The translations under genes were made by a program, and so were the position numbers. A stretch of DNA of 29,173 bases. Origin: an uncultured Bacteroidaceae bacterium (GTDB lineage: Bacteria; Bacteroidota; Bacteroidia; Bacteroidales; Bacteroidaceae). The stretch is from the NCBI GenBank assembly GCA_904501945.1, contig CAJGCU010000019.1, positions 1-29,173 of the forward strand, given 5' to 3'. Below are positions 18,491-26,430 of the stretch, piece after piece (the stretch's first letter is position 1; the number at the start of each line of letters is the position of its first letter). The notes under the pieces are model-generated. The model ran no database searches, was not told the origin of the DNA, and saw only the letters and a program-made list of their open reading frames with translations.

Positions 18491-21306
18491 AGTACATTCT
18501 TCTCACCATATTATTAGCACTTTCTTCAACCATACACGCCCAGAATCTTGGAAAGCAATTGAAAGAATGGGCTGCGTCCTATAGCAGAAGCGATGCCAAC
18601 ATCAAGCCATCGACTCTAACTTCCTGCACAGTGAACGACAAGAGAGAACAAATACACATTGTTTTTGGAGGAGGATTTCAGGAACAGCACTTCACGCCAG
18701 CTGTCGTCAAAGACATCTATGAACAAATAAAAGAGCTGTTGCCAAAAAAACAGAGAAACTACGACCTGACAATCGAGACAGACGGGAGAGCCATCGAAGA
18801 CCTCGTCCCCATCTTTTTTCGCAACGACAAAGATGATGACACACGAGTCCTGCAAAGAACCTACAGAGGAGAGCCTTGGGTGAAGAACCTGTCACGTCCC
18901 TACACTCCCAATCTTGGATTAGAGGGCAATCACATCGCTGTATGGCAAAGCCACGGCAGATACTACAAACCAGAAAAAGGAGAATGGATTTGGCAGCGCC
19001 CACGCTTATTTGGAACAACGGAAGACCTCTTTTCACAGACATTCGTTGTCCCCTACATCATCCCCATGTTGCAGAATGCAGGCGCTGTAGTATTTACGCC
19101 TCGCGAACGCGACTATCAGAAAAACGAAGTCATAGTGGACAACGACCAGCCCAATCGTAACGGCACTTATATAGAATCCTTCAGACGCAAACAAAAGGAG
19201 CTGAAGTGGCAAACAGCACCCCAAGAGGGATTTGCTCTCTATAAGGAGATTTATGAAGTCTGTGACTCTCCTTTCTGCGATGGCACAGCACGCTATGTCC
19301 CCACAGTTTCATCGCCAAAAGAAGAAGGGTTAGCGCAATGGATTCCCAACATCCCGGAAGAGGGACGCTATGCCGTTTACGTCACTTACCAGTCCTATGA
19401 AAATTCTGCTACAGATGCCATCTATAAAGTTTTTCACAAAGGAGGCATGACCGAATTTAAGGTCAACCAAAGAATTGGCGGAGGCACATGGGTATATCTG
19501 GGAACATTCGACTTCGACGCTGGCGAACACGACTATGGCATGGTTACACTATCCAACCAAAGCGACGACAAAGGCATCATCACAGCTGATGCCGTACGAT
19601 TTGGCGGAGGAATGGGAAACATAGTCCCAGTAAGCTACGACCAGGCCATACCACCTTCAGGCTTGCCACGATGGGCAGAAGGAGCCAAATACAGCATCCA
19701 ATGGATGGGATTCCCTTATCGAATTCATACAGAAGCATTTGGACGCAATGATTACAATAATGACATCAACGCGAGATCGGCTGCAATCAACTATCTGTCA
19801 GGACGTTCCATCTATAATCCAGATAGAGAAGATGGCTTAGGAGTTCCACTCGATTTGACCGTCGCTTTCCACACCGACGCCGGAGTCAAAGAAGACGATG
19901 CGTACGTGGGAACACTTGGAGTCTACATGACCAACCATAACGACGGAAAGACTGGTGCAGGTTTGGACAGATACGTGTCAAGAGACCTCGCCAGCATGTT
20001 CCTCACAAACTTTACAACCGACCTGAAGAAATACGACTGGAAAGTTCGCCAGCTATGGAACAGGAATTACGGAGAAGCGCGCGAGCCGATGACCCCCGTG
20101 TGCATTCTTGAAATGCTTTCCCATCAGAACTTTGCCGACATGAAACAGGCATACGACCCACATTTCAAGTTCGACATGTCACGCTCCATCTACAAAACCA
20201 TTGTCAAGTACATTGCCACACTTTACAAGCGAGATTACGTAATCCAGCCACTGCCAGTGGACAACTTCGCCATCACGCTGAACGAGCAAAAGAAAACCGC
20301 CACACTCACATGGTCAGCAGTAAACGACCCACTTGAACCTACAGCACAAGCCAGAGAATATATTGTCTATACACGAAAAGGGTATCAAGACTTCGACAAC
20401 GGAATCATCGTAAAAGGAACAAGCCATACTGTTGAACTATTCAACAATGAAATCTACTCGTTCAAGGTCGCTGCAGTCAACGAAGGCGGAGAAAGCTTTC
20501 CTTCAGAAGTACTCTCATGTGGGATAACAGCAGAGAACAAAGGCACAGTACTTGTTGTCAATGCCTTCACACGCTTAGAAGGTCCCCAAGTGATTGACAC
20601 AGAAACAGAAGCAGGATTCGATATTGAGGCCGACCCAGGTGTTCCATACGGAGCATACACAGGCTTTTGTGGAGCGCAACTCAGTTTCGATCGCTCGAAA
20701 GCTGGCAGCGAAGCAAGTGACGGATTGGGAGCCAGCGGCACAGAATGGGAAGGACAAACCATGATGGGCAACACGTTCGACTACACAGCCATACATGGAC
20801 GAGCTATAATGACGGGCAAAAAGCACTCTTTCACCTCATGCAGCGAAAAGGCACTTATCGAAGGGAAAGTCTCACTCTCCGACTATCCGATTGCCGACAT
20901 CATCTACGGCACACAGAAACAATTCAGCAGCCAGACCAATGCCCTCATCAGCCAATACTATGACAATGGAGGGAAACTGCTCATCAGCGCAGCCAATGCA
21001 GGATGTCCTGACATAGGTGGAAACGTTACTTCACAAGTGAAACAGAAATCCATCAGCACCCTGTCTGGATGCGGCCTCACTTTCAATATTTATCGAGAAA
21101 TGAACCCTGAGAGCTACTGCGTGCCTGCACCATCTGTACTGACTCCTGCAGGCGAAGCCTTCGCCATACTCACCTATGCTGACGGCACCTATGCCGCTAT
21201 TGCACAGCCACAACGCTTTGTGCGACTTGGCTTCCCTCTCGAAAGCATCACAGAACGCCAGAAACTCAACGCGCTGACCCAAGCGTTCATCACATTCTTA
21301 GAATAA
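18487..21306 (+). CDS. Secreted amidase-like protein with golvesin-type and FnIII domains
   Basis: The 939-residue product has a signal peptide (1-18). Family members are often labelled xanthan lyase or golvesin-domain protein. An Amidase_3-like zinc site is visible: His156 in AVWQSHGRYY, Glu180 in FGTTEDLFSQTFV, His462 in VAFHTDAG and a catalytic-type Glu541 in VCILEMLSHQNF. Between the second and third ligands, at about 250-375, lies a golvesin/Xly-type beta domain (YAVYVTYQSYENSATDAIY through GIITADAVRFGGG). An FnIII domain covers roughly 588-680. A C-terminal region of about 250 residues follows, with a Rossmann-like stretch YGTQKQFSSQTNALISQYYDNGGKLLISAAN. It is coupled by ATGA to the plug gene and is probably periplasmic or surface-located. 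A peptidoglycan amidase activity is inferred. Confidence 0.75.
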   Translation: MKYILLTILLALSSTIHAQNLGKQLKEWAASYSRSDANIKPSTLTSCTVNDKREQIHIVFGGGFQEQHFTPAVVKDIYEQIKELLPKKQRNYDLTIETDGRAIEDLVPIFFRNDKDDDTRVLQRTYRGEPWVKNLSRPYTPNLGLEGNHIAVWQSHGRYYKPEKGEWIWQRPRLFGTTEDLFSQTFVVPYIIPMLQNAGAVVFTPRERDYQKNEVIVDNDQPNRNGTYIESFRRKQKELKWQTAPQEGFALYKEIYEVCDSPFCDGTARYVPTVSSPKEEGLAQWIPNIPEEGRYAVYVTYQSYENSATDAIYKVFHKGGMTEFKVNQRIGGGTWVYLGTFDFDAGEHDYGMVTLSNQSDDKGIITADAVRFGGGMGNIVPVSYDQAIPPSGLPRWAEGAKYSIQWMGFPYRIHTEAFGRNDYNNDINARSAAINYLSGRSIYNPDREDGLGVPLDLTVAFHTDAGVKEDDAYVGTLGVYMTNHNDGKTGAGLDRYVSRDLASMFLTNFTTDLKKYDWKVRQLWNRNYGEAREPMTPVCILEMLSHQNFADMKQAYDPHFKFDMSRSIYKTIVKYIATLYKRDYVIQPLPVDNFAITLNEQKKTATLTWSAVNDPLEPTAQAREYIVYTRKGYQDFDNGIIVKGTSHTVELFNNEIYSFKVAAVNEGGESFPSEVLSCGITAENKGTVLVVNAFTRLEGPQVIDTETEAGFDIEADPGVPYGAYTGFCGAQLSFDRSKAGSEASDGLGASGTEWEGQTMMGNTFDYTAIHGRAIMTGKKHSFTSCSEKALIEGKVSLSDYPIADIIYGTQKQFSSQTNALISQYYDNGGKLLISAANAGCPDIGGNVTSQVKQKSISTLSGCGLTFNIYREMNPESYCVPAPSVLTPAGEAFAILTYADGTYAAIAQPQRFVRLGFPLESITERQKLNALTQAFITFLE

Positions 21307-21353
21307 ACATCCATCATCAGGATTGAATCGCCATCATCACAACAACCATCGTT

Positions 21354-23192
21354 ATGCACTTTCTACCCACTACAAAAAAAGAACTCGAACGTCTCAATTG
21401 GGACACCCTCGATGTCATCCTCTTCTCTGCCGACGCCTACGTTGACCATCCATCTTTTGCAGCAGCAGTCATTGGTCGCATTCTCGAAGCAGAAGGACTG
21501 AAAGTGGCTATCGTTCCCCAGCCCGACTGGCATGGCGACTATCGCGACTTCAAGAAACTGGGACGTCCTCGCCTCTTCTTTGGAATTGCCCCTGGTGCCA
21601 TGGATTCGATGGTAAACAAATACACAGCCAACAAACGTCTCCGTTCTGAAGATGCCTATTCCCCCGATGGCCGCCACGACCTTCGCCCAGAATACCCGAC
21701 TATCGTCTATACACGCATCCTAAAAGAACTTTTCCCAGATGTGCCTGTCGTTATTGGCGGCATCGAGGCAAGTTTGCGACGTCTCACCCACTACGACTAC
21801 TGGCAAGACCGTCTCATGCCCACAATTCTTCACCCGTCAGGCGCCGACCTCCTCATCTACGGAATGGGAGAAAAGCCTATTATTTCTTTAGCACAATTGC
21901 TGATGGAGCAAGACTGCGAGATTGACGTGAAGATGTTCAGTAACCTCATGGCGAGATATCCTCAAAAACAAACCGTTTCCCTCTTGATGAAGAACGACAT
22001 TCCCAACGGAATCCGTCCTGACGATATTCTCTTGCATAGCCACGAGGAATGCCTCCACAACAAAAAAGCACAGGCCGAAAACTTCCGTCACATTGAGGAG
22101 GAATCCAACAAATATGAAGCACAACGCATCATCCAGGAAGTAGATGGACGTTATGCCGTGGTCAATCCGCCTTATCAGCCGCTCACCCAAGACGAACTCG
22201 ACCACTCTTTCGACCTGCCCTATACGCATCTGCCACATCCTAAATACAAGGGCAAACGCATCCCTGCCTACGAGATGATAAAATTCTCCGTATGCCTCCA
22301 TCGTGGATGCTTTGGCGGCTGCGCTTTCTGCACCATTTCTGCCCATCAAGGCAAGTTCATCACTTCACGCAGCAAGGAAAGCATCATCAAAGAAGCGAAA
22401 GCCATCACTCAACTTCCTGATTTCAAAGGCTATCTGAGCGACCTTGGCGGACCTTCTGCAAACATGTATGCCATGCACGGAAAGAACCTCGACCTTTGCC
22501 ACAAGTGCAAGCGCCCTTCGTGCATCCATCCTCAAGTGTGCAAGAATCTCAACACCGACCACTCTGCCTTGCTCGACATCTACCATGCTGTCGATGCGTT
22601 GCCTGGCATCAAGAAGAGTTTCATTGGCTCAGGCGTCCGCTACGACCTCCTGCTCCACGACACAGGCGATGAACACACCAATCGTGTCAATCGACAATAC
22701 ACAGAGGAACTCATCACCAGGCACGTCAGCGGTCGTCTGAAAGTGGCACCAGAGCATACTTCCGACCGTGTGCTCGACCTCATGCGCAAGCCATCTTTCA
22801 AGCTCTTCTACGACTTCAAGCGCATTTTTGATGACATCAACCGTCGCAAAAATCTTCGCCAGCAGATTATCCCCTACTTCATCAGTTCTCACCCTGGATG
22901 TACAGCCGAAGATATGGCAGAGCTGGCAGCCATCACCAAAGACCTCAACTTCCAGCTTGAACAAGTGCAGGACTTCACACCTACTCCCATGACCGTATCA
23001 ACCGAAGCATGGTACACAGGCTTGCATCCCTACACGCTCCAGCCCGTTTGGTCGGCCAAGACACAAAAAGAAAAGCTCGCCCAGCGCCAATTCTTCTTCT
23101 GGTACAAGCCTTCTGAAAAGCAGAACATCCTTCGGCTGCTTCGCCAGATGGGGCGTTCAGACCTCATCCGGCGACTCTTCGAACGCAAATAA
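21354..23192 (+). CDS. YgiQ family radical SAM protein
   Basis: The 612-residue protein belongs to the YgiQ/UPF0313 group of radical SAM enzymes; its reaction is not established. The 4Fe-4S cluster motif is Cys319, Cys323 and Cys326 in LHRGCFGGCAFCTIS. The N-terminal part carries the family motifs WDTLDVILFSADAYVDHPSF, IVYTRILKELFPDVPVVIGGIEASLRRLTHYDYW and ADLLIYGMGEKP. The C-terminal part has LKVAPEHTSDRVLDLMRKPS, QQIIPYFISSHPGC and QVQDFTPTPMTVSTEAWYTG. An additional cysteine set CHKCKRPSCIHPQVC may hold a second metal site. It follows the amidase-like gene by 47 bases and may be cotranscribed. It is full length. Confidence 0.93.
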   Translation: MHFLPTTKKELERLNWDTLDVILFSADAYVDHPSFAAAVIGRILEAEGLKVAIVPQPDWHGDYRDFKKLGRPRLFFGIAPGAMDSMVNKYTANKRLRSEDAYSPDGRHDLRPEYPTIVYTRILKELFPDVPVVIGGIEASLRRLTHYDYWQDRLMPTILHPSGADLLIYGMGEKPIISLAQLLMEQDCEIDVKMFSNLMARYPQKQTVSLLMKNDIPNGIRPDDILLHSHEECLHNKKAQAENFRHIEEESNKYEAQRIIQEVDGRYAVVNPPYQPLTQDELDHSFDLPYTHLPHPKYKGKRIPAYEMIKFSVCLHRGCFGGCAFCTISAHQGKFITSRSKESIIKEAKAITQLPDFKGYLSDLGGPSANMYAMHGKNLDLCHKCKRPSCIHPQVCKNLNTDHSALLDIYHAVDALPGIKKSFIGSGVRYDLLLHDTGDEHTNRVNRQYTEELITRHVSGRLKVAPEHTSDRVLDLMRKPSFKLFYDFKRIFDDINRRKNLRQQIIPYFISSHPGCTAEDMAELAAITKDLNFQLEQVQDFTPTPMTVSTEAWYTGLHPYTLQPVWSAKTQKEKLAQRQFFFWYKPSEKQNILRLLRQMGRSDLIRRLFERK

Positions 23193-23222
23193 TCTGCGTT
23201 TACTTTTCCTCATTTTTACATA

Positions 23223-23335
23223 TTGCGATGCCATCGCAACACTCCCTTCATCACCTCTGAATCGATGCAGGGCCCATCGTAATTTCGTTATGCCCTTCAT
23301 CGTAATTTCGATACACCCTATATCGTTTTAGAGGT
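23223..23335. repeat. Dispersed 23-bp repeat family with a palindrome
   Basis: The ygiQ-BASS transporter spacer starts with the perfect palindrome TTGCGATG-C-CATCGCAA (23223-23239). Two adjacent 23-base units follow, each beginning ATCGTAATTTCG (near 23279 and 23302), plus partial units on both sides. They are the inverted-orientation relatives of the units at 16324-16392. The spacer between the two convergent genes (23193-23349) consists almost entirely of this material. Confidence 0.65.
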
Positions 23336-23349
23336 TCTTCTGCCATTTC

Positions 23350-24327
23350 TCATGCAGCATCCCCTTTGCCATCCTCCATCATCTTCCTCTCCCTCCACAA
23401 CTGCCAAGAGTTCACCACATTATGCCAGATAGAATAGAACCCGCCAGCAAGAGCCGTAACAGGGTTCAGGAATGTATAACCCATCCAAATGGCAAATACC
23501 GTGTTCTTCTGTCCAAGGCTCTGCGTACCAGCCACAGCTTCGCCATGCTTTCGCCCAATCAGGCGACCTAATCCAAACTGAGCTAGGCAGCACACGAGCG
23601 ACACCACAGCAATGCCCACCATGTTCTCCACACTCTCTTCGCTATGCTCCAACGCCTTCACAGACATGCCGATTGCCAATGCCAGCGACACAGCCCACAG
23701 ATGGAACGCCAAGTCTGTTTGACGCAAGATGAAAGCATGGAATACAGGAAACAGGTGACGCACAAACCAGGCAGCCACCAATGGAAGAATCAGCAAAGGA
23801 AACACTTTGGCAAGAATGACAAGAAAAGATAGTTCAAAAGTCATGCCGGGCATGCTGCCTTCATGCAAAAACGGCACCATTGCAGGCACCAGCAGCGACA
23901 CAGCCAAATTGATGAGACACGTGTAGCTGACCACTACATTCGAATTGCCACGCAATTTCGATGTCACCACAGCAGCAGCCGTTGCCGTCGGGCAAATCAT
24001 GCAAACCATCGTACTCTCAATCACCACACGACTTCCCACACCTGGCATCCACACAATCAGTAACCCCAACGCCACAAACGCCACCACCTGAATGGCCAGC
24101 AACTTCAGCATCCAAGCGCGTGGTTTCAGTTCCCTGACACTCATCCGACAAAAACTCACAAACAGCATACAAAACAGCAATGCAGGCTGCACATAGCCAA
24201 TCAGCCGCCCAACCACTTGATGCGTCCCATCCAATGCAGGGATATTCACATATATATAATAAGAAGCCACACCTGCCAGCATAGCTATCGGCAACATCCA
24301 GTTCTTGATAAAACCAATAAATCTCAT
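23350..24327 (-). CDS. Bile acid:sodium symporter (BASS) family transporter
   Basis: The 325-residue inner-membrane protein has about nine to ten hydrophobic segments. The conserved stretch ESTMVCMICPTATAAAVVTSKLRGN and the late motif GTQSLGQKNTVFAIWMGYTFLNPVTAL are characteristic of BASS-like carriers. Substrate unknown: bile acids, organic anions or pantoate-like acids are possible in this superfamily. I place the start at the ATG 24325-24327 (MRFIGFIKNWMLP). The frame stays open for 24 more codons, but these translate a 7-bp tandem repeat (TDNGQQ-like residues) rather than protein. It is convergent with ygiQ and divergent from queH. Confidence 0.85.
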   Translation of the reverse strand: MRFIGFIKNWMLPIAMLAGVASYYIYVNIPALDGTHQVVGRLIGYVQPALLFCMLFVSFCRMSVRELKPRAWMLKLLAIQVVAFVALGLLIVWMPGVGSRVVIESTMVCMICPTATAAAVVTSKLRGNSNVVVSYTCLINLAVSLLVPAMVPFLHEGSMPGMTFELSFLVILAKVFPLLILPLVAAWFVRHLFPVFHAFILRQTDLAFHLWAVSLALAIGMSVKALEHSEESVENMVGIAVVSLVCCLAQFGLGRLIGRKHGEAVAGTQSLGQKNTVFAIWMGYTFLNPVTALAGGFYSIWHNVVNSWQLWRERKMMEDGKGDAA

Positions 24328-24334
24328 AACTTTC

Positions 24335-24396
24335 CCATTATCTATCGTCTGTTGTCCGTCATCCGTTGACTGTTGTCCGTTGTCTGTAGTCAATTT
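24335..24396. repeat. GTTGTCY heptamer array upstream of the BASS transporter
   Basis: About seven imperfect 7-base units of GTTGTCY are seen in phase (for example GTTGTCCGTTGTCT). The array lies between the transporter ATG and the divergent promoter region. It creates a false N-terminal extension in the transporter frame. Confidence 0.8.
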
Positions 24397-24403
24397 CACG
24401 CAA

Positions 24404-24440
24404 CAAAGTTACACATTATCCACGAAAAAGCGTATCTTTG
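24404..24440. promoter_or_regulatory. Divergent -7 elements for the BASS transporter and queH
   Basis: On the minus strand TAACTTTG (24404-24411) faces the transporter; on the plus strand TATCTTTG (24433-24440) faces queH, 20 bases before its ATG. Both match TANNTTTG. Neither has a perfect TTTG -33 box at standard spacing, so the call rests on the -7 boxes and position. Confidence 0.5.
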
Positions 24441-24459
24441 CAGCACGAAAAGCTGTCAC

Positions 24460-25047
24460 ATGAAGAAAAAGAACGACATAGAGATTCCTGAAGGCATCAG
24501 CCAAGTGCTGCTGCACGCTTGCTGCGCCCCCTGTTCCTCAGCCATCGTAGAGTGGATGCTTCAGCACGGCATCCGCCCCACCATCTTCTACTTCAATCCC
24601 AACATCTTTCCATACGAAGAGTACGAAATCCGCAAGAACGAGAGCAAGCGCCATGCAGACAGCTTAGGCATACCCTGGATTGATGGCGACTACAACCACG
24701 CGCAATGGTTAGAGCAGGTTCAAGGCCTTGAGTACGAACCCGAACGAGGTTCCCGTTGCCTCCAATGCTTCCGCATGCGCCTCACAGTCACAGCCCTTCA
24801 GGCACAAGCACTCGGCATCACCCACTTCACCACCACCCTCGCATCCTCTCGCTGGAAAAGCCTCGACCAGATTACCCAAGCGGGCCTTGCCGCACAAGCA
24901 GCCGTTCCCTCCACTCTTTTCTGGGCACAGAATTGGCGCAAAGGAGGACTGCAAGACCGTCGCAATCAATTACTTCGCGAATACAACTTCTACAACCAGC
25001 TCTACTGCGGCTGCGAATTCAGTATGCCGTCCACCCCGTCTTTATGA
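24460..25047 (+). CDS. queH: Epoxyqueuosine reductase QueH
   Basis: Catalyses the last step of queuosine synthesis, reducing epoxyqueuosine to queuosine in tRNA; QueH is the non-orthologous replacement of QueG. The 195-residue product contains LLHACCAPCSSAIVEWM, YFNPNIFPYEEYEIRKNE, RCLQCFRMRL, ITHFTTTLASSRWK and the C-terminal YNQLYCGCEFS. The paired cysteines would bind the Fe-S cluster and an additional metal. I chose the ATG at 24460 because it lies just after a -7 element. The frame stays open upstream to 24373, but that part overlaps promoter and repeat sequence. No other queuosine gene is in the window. Confidence 0.93.
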   Translation: MKKKNDIEIPEGISQVLLHACCAPCSSAIVEWMLQHGIRPTIFYFNPNIFPYEEYEIRKNESKRHADSLGIPWIDGDYNHAQWLEQVQGLEYEPERGSRCLQCFRMRLTVTALQAQALGITHFTTTLASSRWKSLDQITQAGLAAQAAVPSTLFWAQNWRKGGLQDRRNQLLREYNFYNQLYCGCEFSMPSTPSL

Positions 25048-25099
25048 TAGCCCCTATAGCATCCTCAACCTTCTCCACAAGCCTCCTTTCATCCCCCAT

Positions 25100-25118
25100 G
25101 CTACGATGCCATCGTAGC
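25100..25118. terminator. Perfect palindrome after queH, possible terminator
   Basis: GCTACGATG-C-CATCGTAGC is a 9-bp perfect inverted repeat with a single central base, 53 bases beyond queH. It shares the core CGATGCCATCG with the palindrome after ygiQ. Only four T follow, so it may be a repeat-family element rather than a strong terminator. Confidence 0.45.
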
Positions 25119-25156
25119 CATTTTCCACCTCCCCTCACATTTTTTTCATCTTTTCT

Positions 25157-25187
25157 TTTGTCCTTTCAAGAAAACACCTTACCTTTG
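25157..25187 (+). promoter_or_regulatory. Promoter of the structured RNA / upxY operon
   Basis: TTTG (25157-25160), 19 bases, TACCTTTG (25180-25187) is a full Bacteroidetes promoter. Transcription would begin near 25194, giving a leader of about 487 bases to upxY. I see no flanking inverted repeats of the kind that make Bacteroides capsule promoters invertible. Confidence 0.8.
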
Positions 25188-25193
25188 CAATAG

Positions 25194-25555
25194 CTTATGC
25201 CGTAGACTCTCATAAAGAGAGTGAAGGTGTGGGCCAACTTATTGGAATAGCGTCTCGCTATGCATTGTTTTTGAACATTTGAACGTAGGAAATTCAAACG
25301 ACCACAATAAAAACATTGCAGACGGGGATGCTGCGGGTAGGTATATTAAAACAAACCCGTTAGTGTGCAGAGGACCCTTCGTCCTCAGGCACACTTTACG
25401 GGTGCAGTATATACCAACGGCGTGAGCGTCAATTTTGTCTGTTTTTGTGGAAGGTTTCCTACGACCTAAATGTTGAGCAGGCAAGAAGCAGACTCACGCT
25501 TTTTCGTTCCCCACCAGTTCCTTGCTGGCCCGGTTCGCAATAGCGTCTATTTCAA
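25194..25555 (+). ncRNA. Large structured RNA, family not recognised (upxY leader or independent sRNA)
   Basis: No protein-like frame is present, but complementary segments nest in order: 25274-25280 with 25468-25474 (7 bp), 25284-25292 with 25455-25463 (9 bp, CGTAGGAAA), 25302-25306 with 25446-25450, 25310-25315 with 25440-25445, 25321-25324 with 25427-25430, 25330-25333 with 25418-25421, 25340-25346 with 25409-25415 (7 bp), 25355-25360 with 25398-25403, 25363-25368 with 25389-25394, and 25370-25375 with 25381-25386 (5-base loop). Flanking hairpins lie at 25206-25222 and 25247-25261. Together these make one long interrupted rod of about 200 nt. It lacks the landmarks of tmRNA, RNase P RNA and SRP RNA that I know. 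A 6S-like rod or the Bacteroidales-1 motif are candidates. The exact ends are uncertain and no clear terminator separates it from upxY. Confidence 0.6.
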
Positions 25556-25680
25556 CAAGACAACACCAGTCATTGACGTTATTGGACATCAGTAAGGAAA
25601 ATGATTCGTAACCATTTTATGGTAGCATTCTTCTGCCGCCCTGCCCTGCAGGGGGTGTCCCTCTCCTATTGTCTTCATCG

Positions 25681-26235
25681 ATGAGCGACATTCGCACCCA
25701 GACACTCTGGTATCCCATGCGCGTCACCTACAACAGGGAACTGAAAGTGAAAGCCAATCTCGACCAGCTGGGCATCGAAACTTTCCTCCCCGTCACCAAC
25801 AAGCTCATCGAACGCAACGGACACAGAAACTTCGAACAAGTTCCAGCCATCCACAACCTCCTGTTCGTCCACTCGACCAGAGAAACACTAACAGGACTCA
25901 AGATGACCGACGAAGATTTCAGTCCCCTACGCTACATGATGACACGTCCCCTCGACCCTACAGCCAGACCCGAAGTTATCCATATCCCCGAACGTGAAAT
26001 GGCCAACTTCATCCGCGTCGCCTCCATCACCGACAACCGCGTCATGTTCCTCGACTACTCCGATGTAGCCCACAAAGTAGGCAGACGCGTCATCATCACC
26101 GATGGCGACTTCGCAGGCATCGAAGGCACAGTCAAACGAGTAAACAAAAACCGCCACGTTGTCATCCAACTTGAAGGAGTAGCCGCCGTAGCCCTCGCCT
26201 ACGTCCCCACCTCCCACCTCAAGTTCCTCGAATAA
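25681..26235 (+). CDS. UpxY family transcription antiterminator (NusG paralogue)
   Basis: NusG-like factor that, in Bacteroides, is encoded first in each capsular polysaccharide operon. It lets RNA polymerase pass early termination in the leader of its own operon. The 184-residue product starts MSDIRTQTLWYPMRVTYNRELKVKANLDQLGIETFLP, the UpxY-type NGN domain (1-105). It ends with a KOW motif in VIITDGDFAGIEGTVKRVNKNRHVVIQLEG (near 137-166) and TSHLKFLE. I use the ATG at 25681; the open frame reaches a TTG at 25669, but family members start at this point. It lies behind the long structured leader and 195 bases before upxZ. It marks the start of a surface polysaccharide locus. Confidence 0.9.
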   Translation: MSDIRTQTLWYPMRVTYNRELKVKANLDQLGIETFLPVTNKLIERNGHRNFEQVPAIHNLLFVHSTRETLTGLKMTDEDFSPLRYMMTRPLDPTARPEVIHIPEREMANFIRVASITDNRVMFLDYSDVAHKVGRRVIITDGDFAGIEGTVKRVNKNRHVVIQLEGVAAVALAYVPTSHLKFLE

Positions 26236-26264
26236 TTCTCAAATAAAGTGATTTCCTTCAATTT

Positions 26265-26409
26265 ACTTAGGATTTCCTTTCCACCTCGCCCTCAAAGCGC
26301 CAGCGCAAGGGCATCAATCCGATAACCGCATTGTCAATTTTCAACTATCAATTCTCAATTATCAATTAGATAAACAGTTGTCTGTTGTCCATTGTCTGTT
26401 GTCCAATTT
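26265..26409. repeat. Composite spacer module, copy 1 (duplicated block plus heptamer arrays)
   Basis: In order: a block containing CCACCTCGCCCTCA and AGCGCCAGCGC (26280-26315) that recurs at 27178-27212; an AT-rich 7-base array of TCAAYTW units (26335-26367); then GTTGTCY units (26377-26404). It fills the spacer between upxY and upxZ. Confidence 0.75.
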
Positions 26410-26430
26410 AAGTTAATTTTCAATTCCCCA

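Noticed and set aside
24328..24399. N-terminal extension of the BASS transporter (TDNGQQ-like residues)
   Set aside because: It is a translation of the GTTGTCY heptamer array; the ATG at 24325-24327 starts the hydrophobic family sequence.
25060..25260. Invertible capsule promoter
   Set aside because: A search by eye on both sides of the promoter gave no matching inverted repeats that could serve as recombination sites.
25239..25484. Minus-strand open frame of 81 codons in the upxY leader
   Set aside because: It is low in recognisable protein pattern and coincides with the paired RNA arms; the structured-RNA reading explains the sequence better.
25194..25555. tmRNA, RNase P RNA or SRP RNA
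   Set aside because: No tag-peptide reading frame or tRNA-like end, no GAGGAAAGUCC-type core of RNase P, and no GGAA-type SRP domain IV loop is present.
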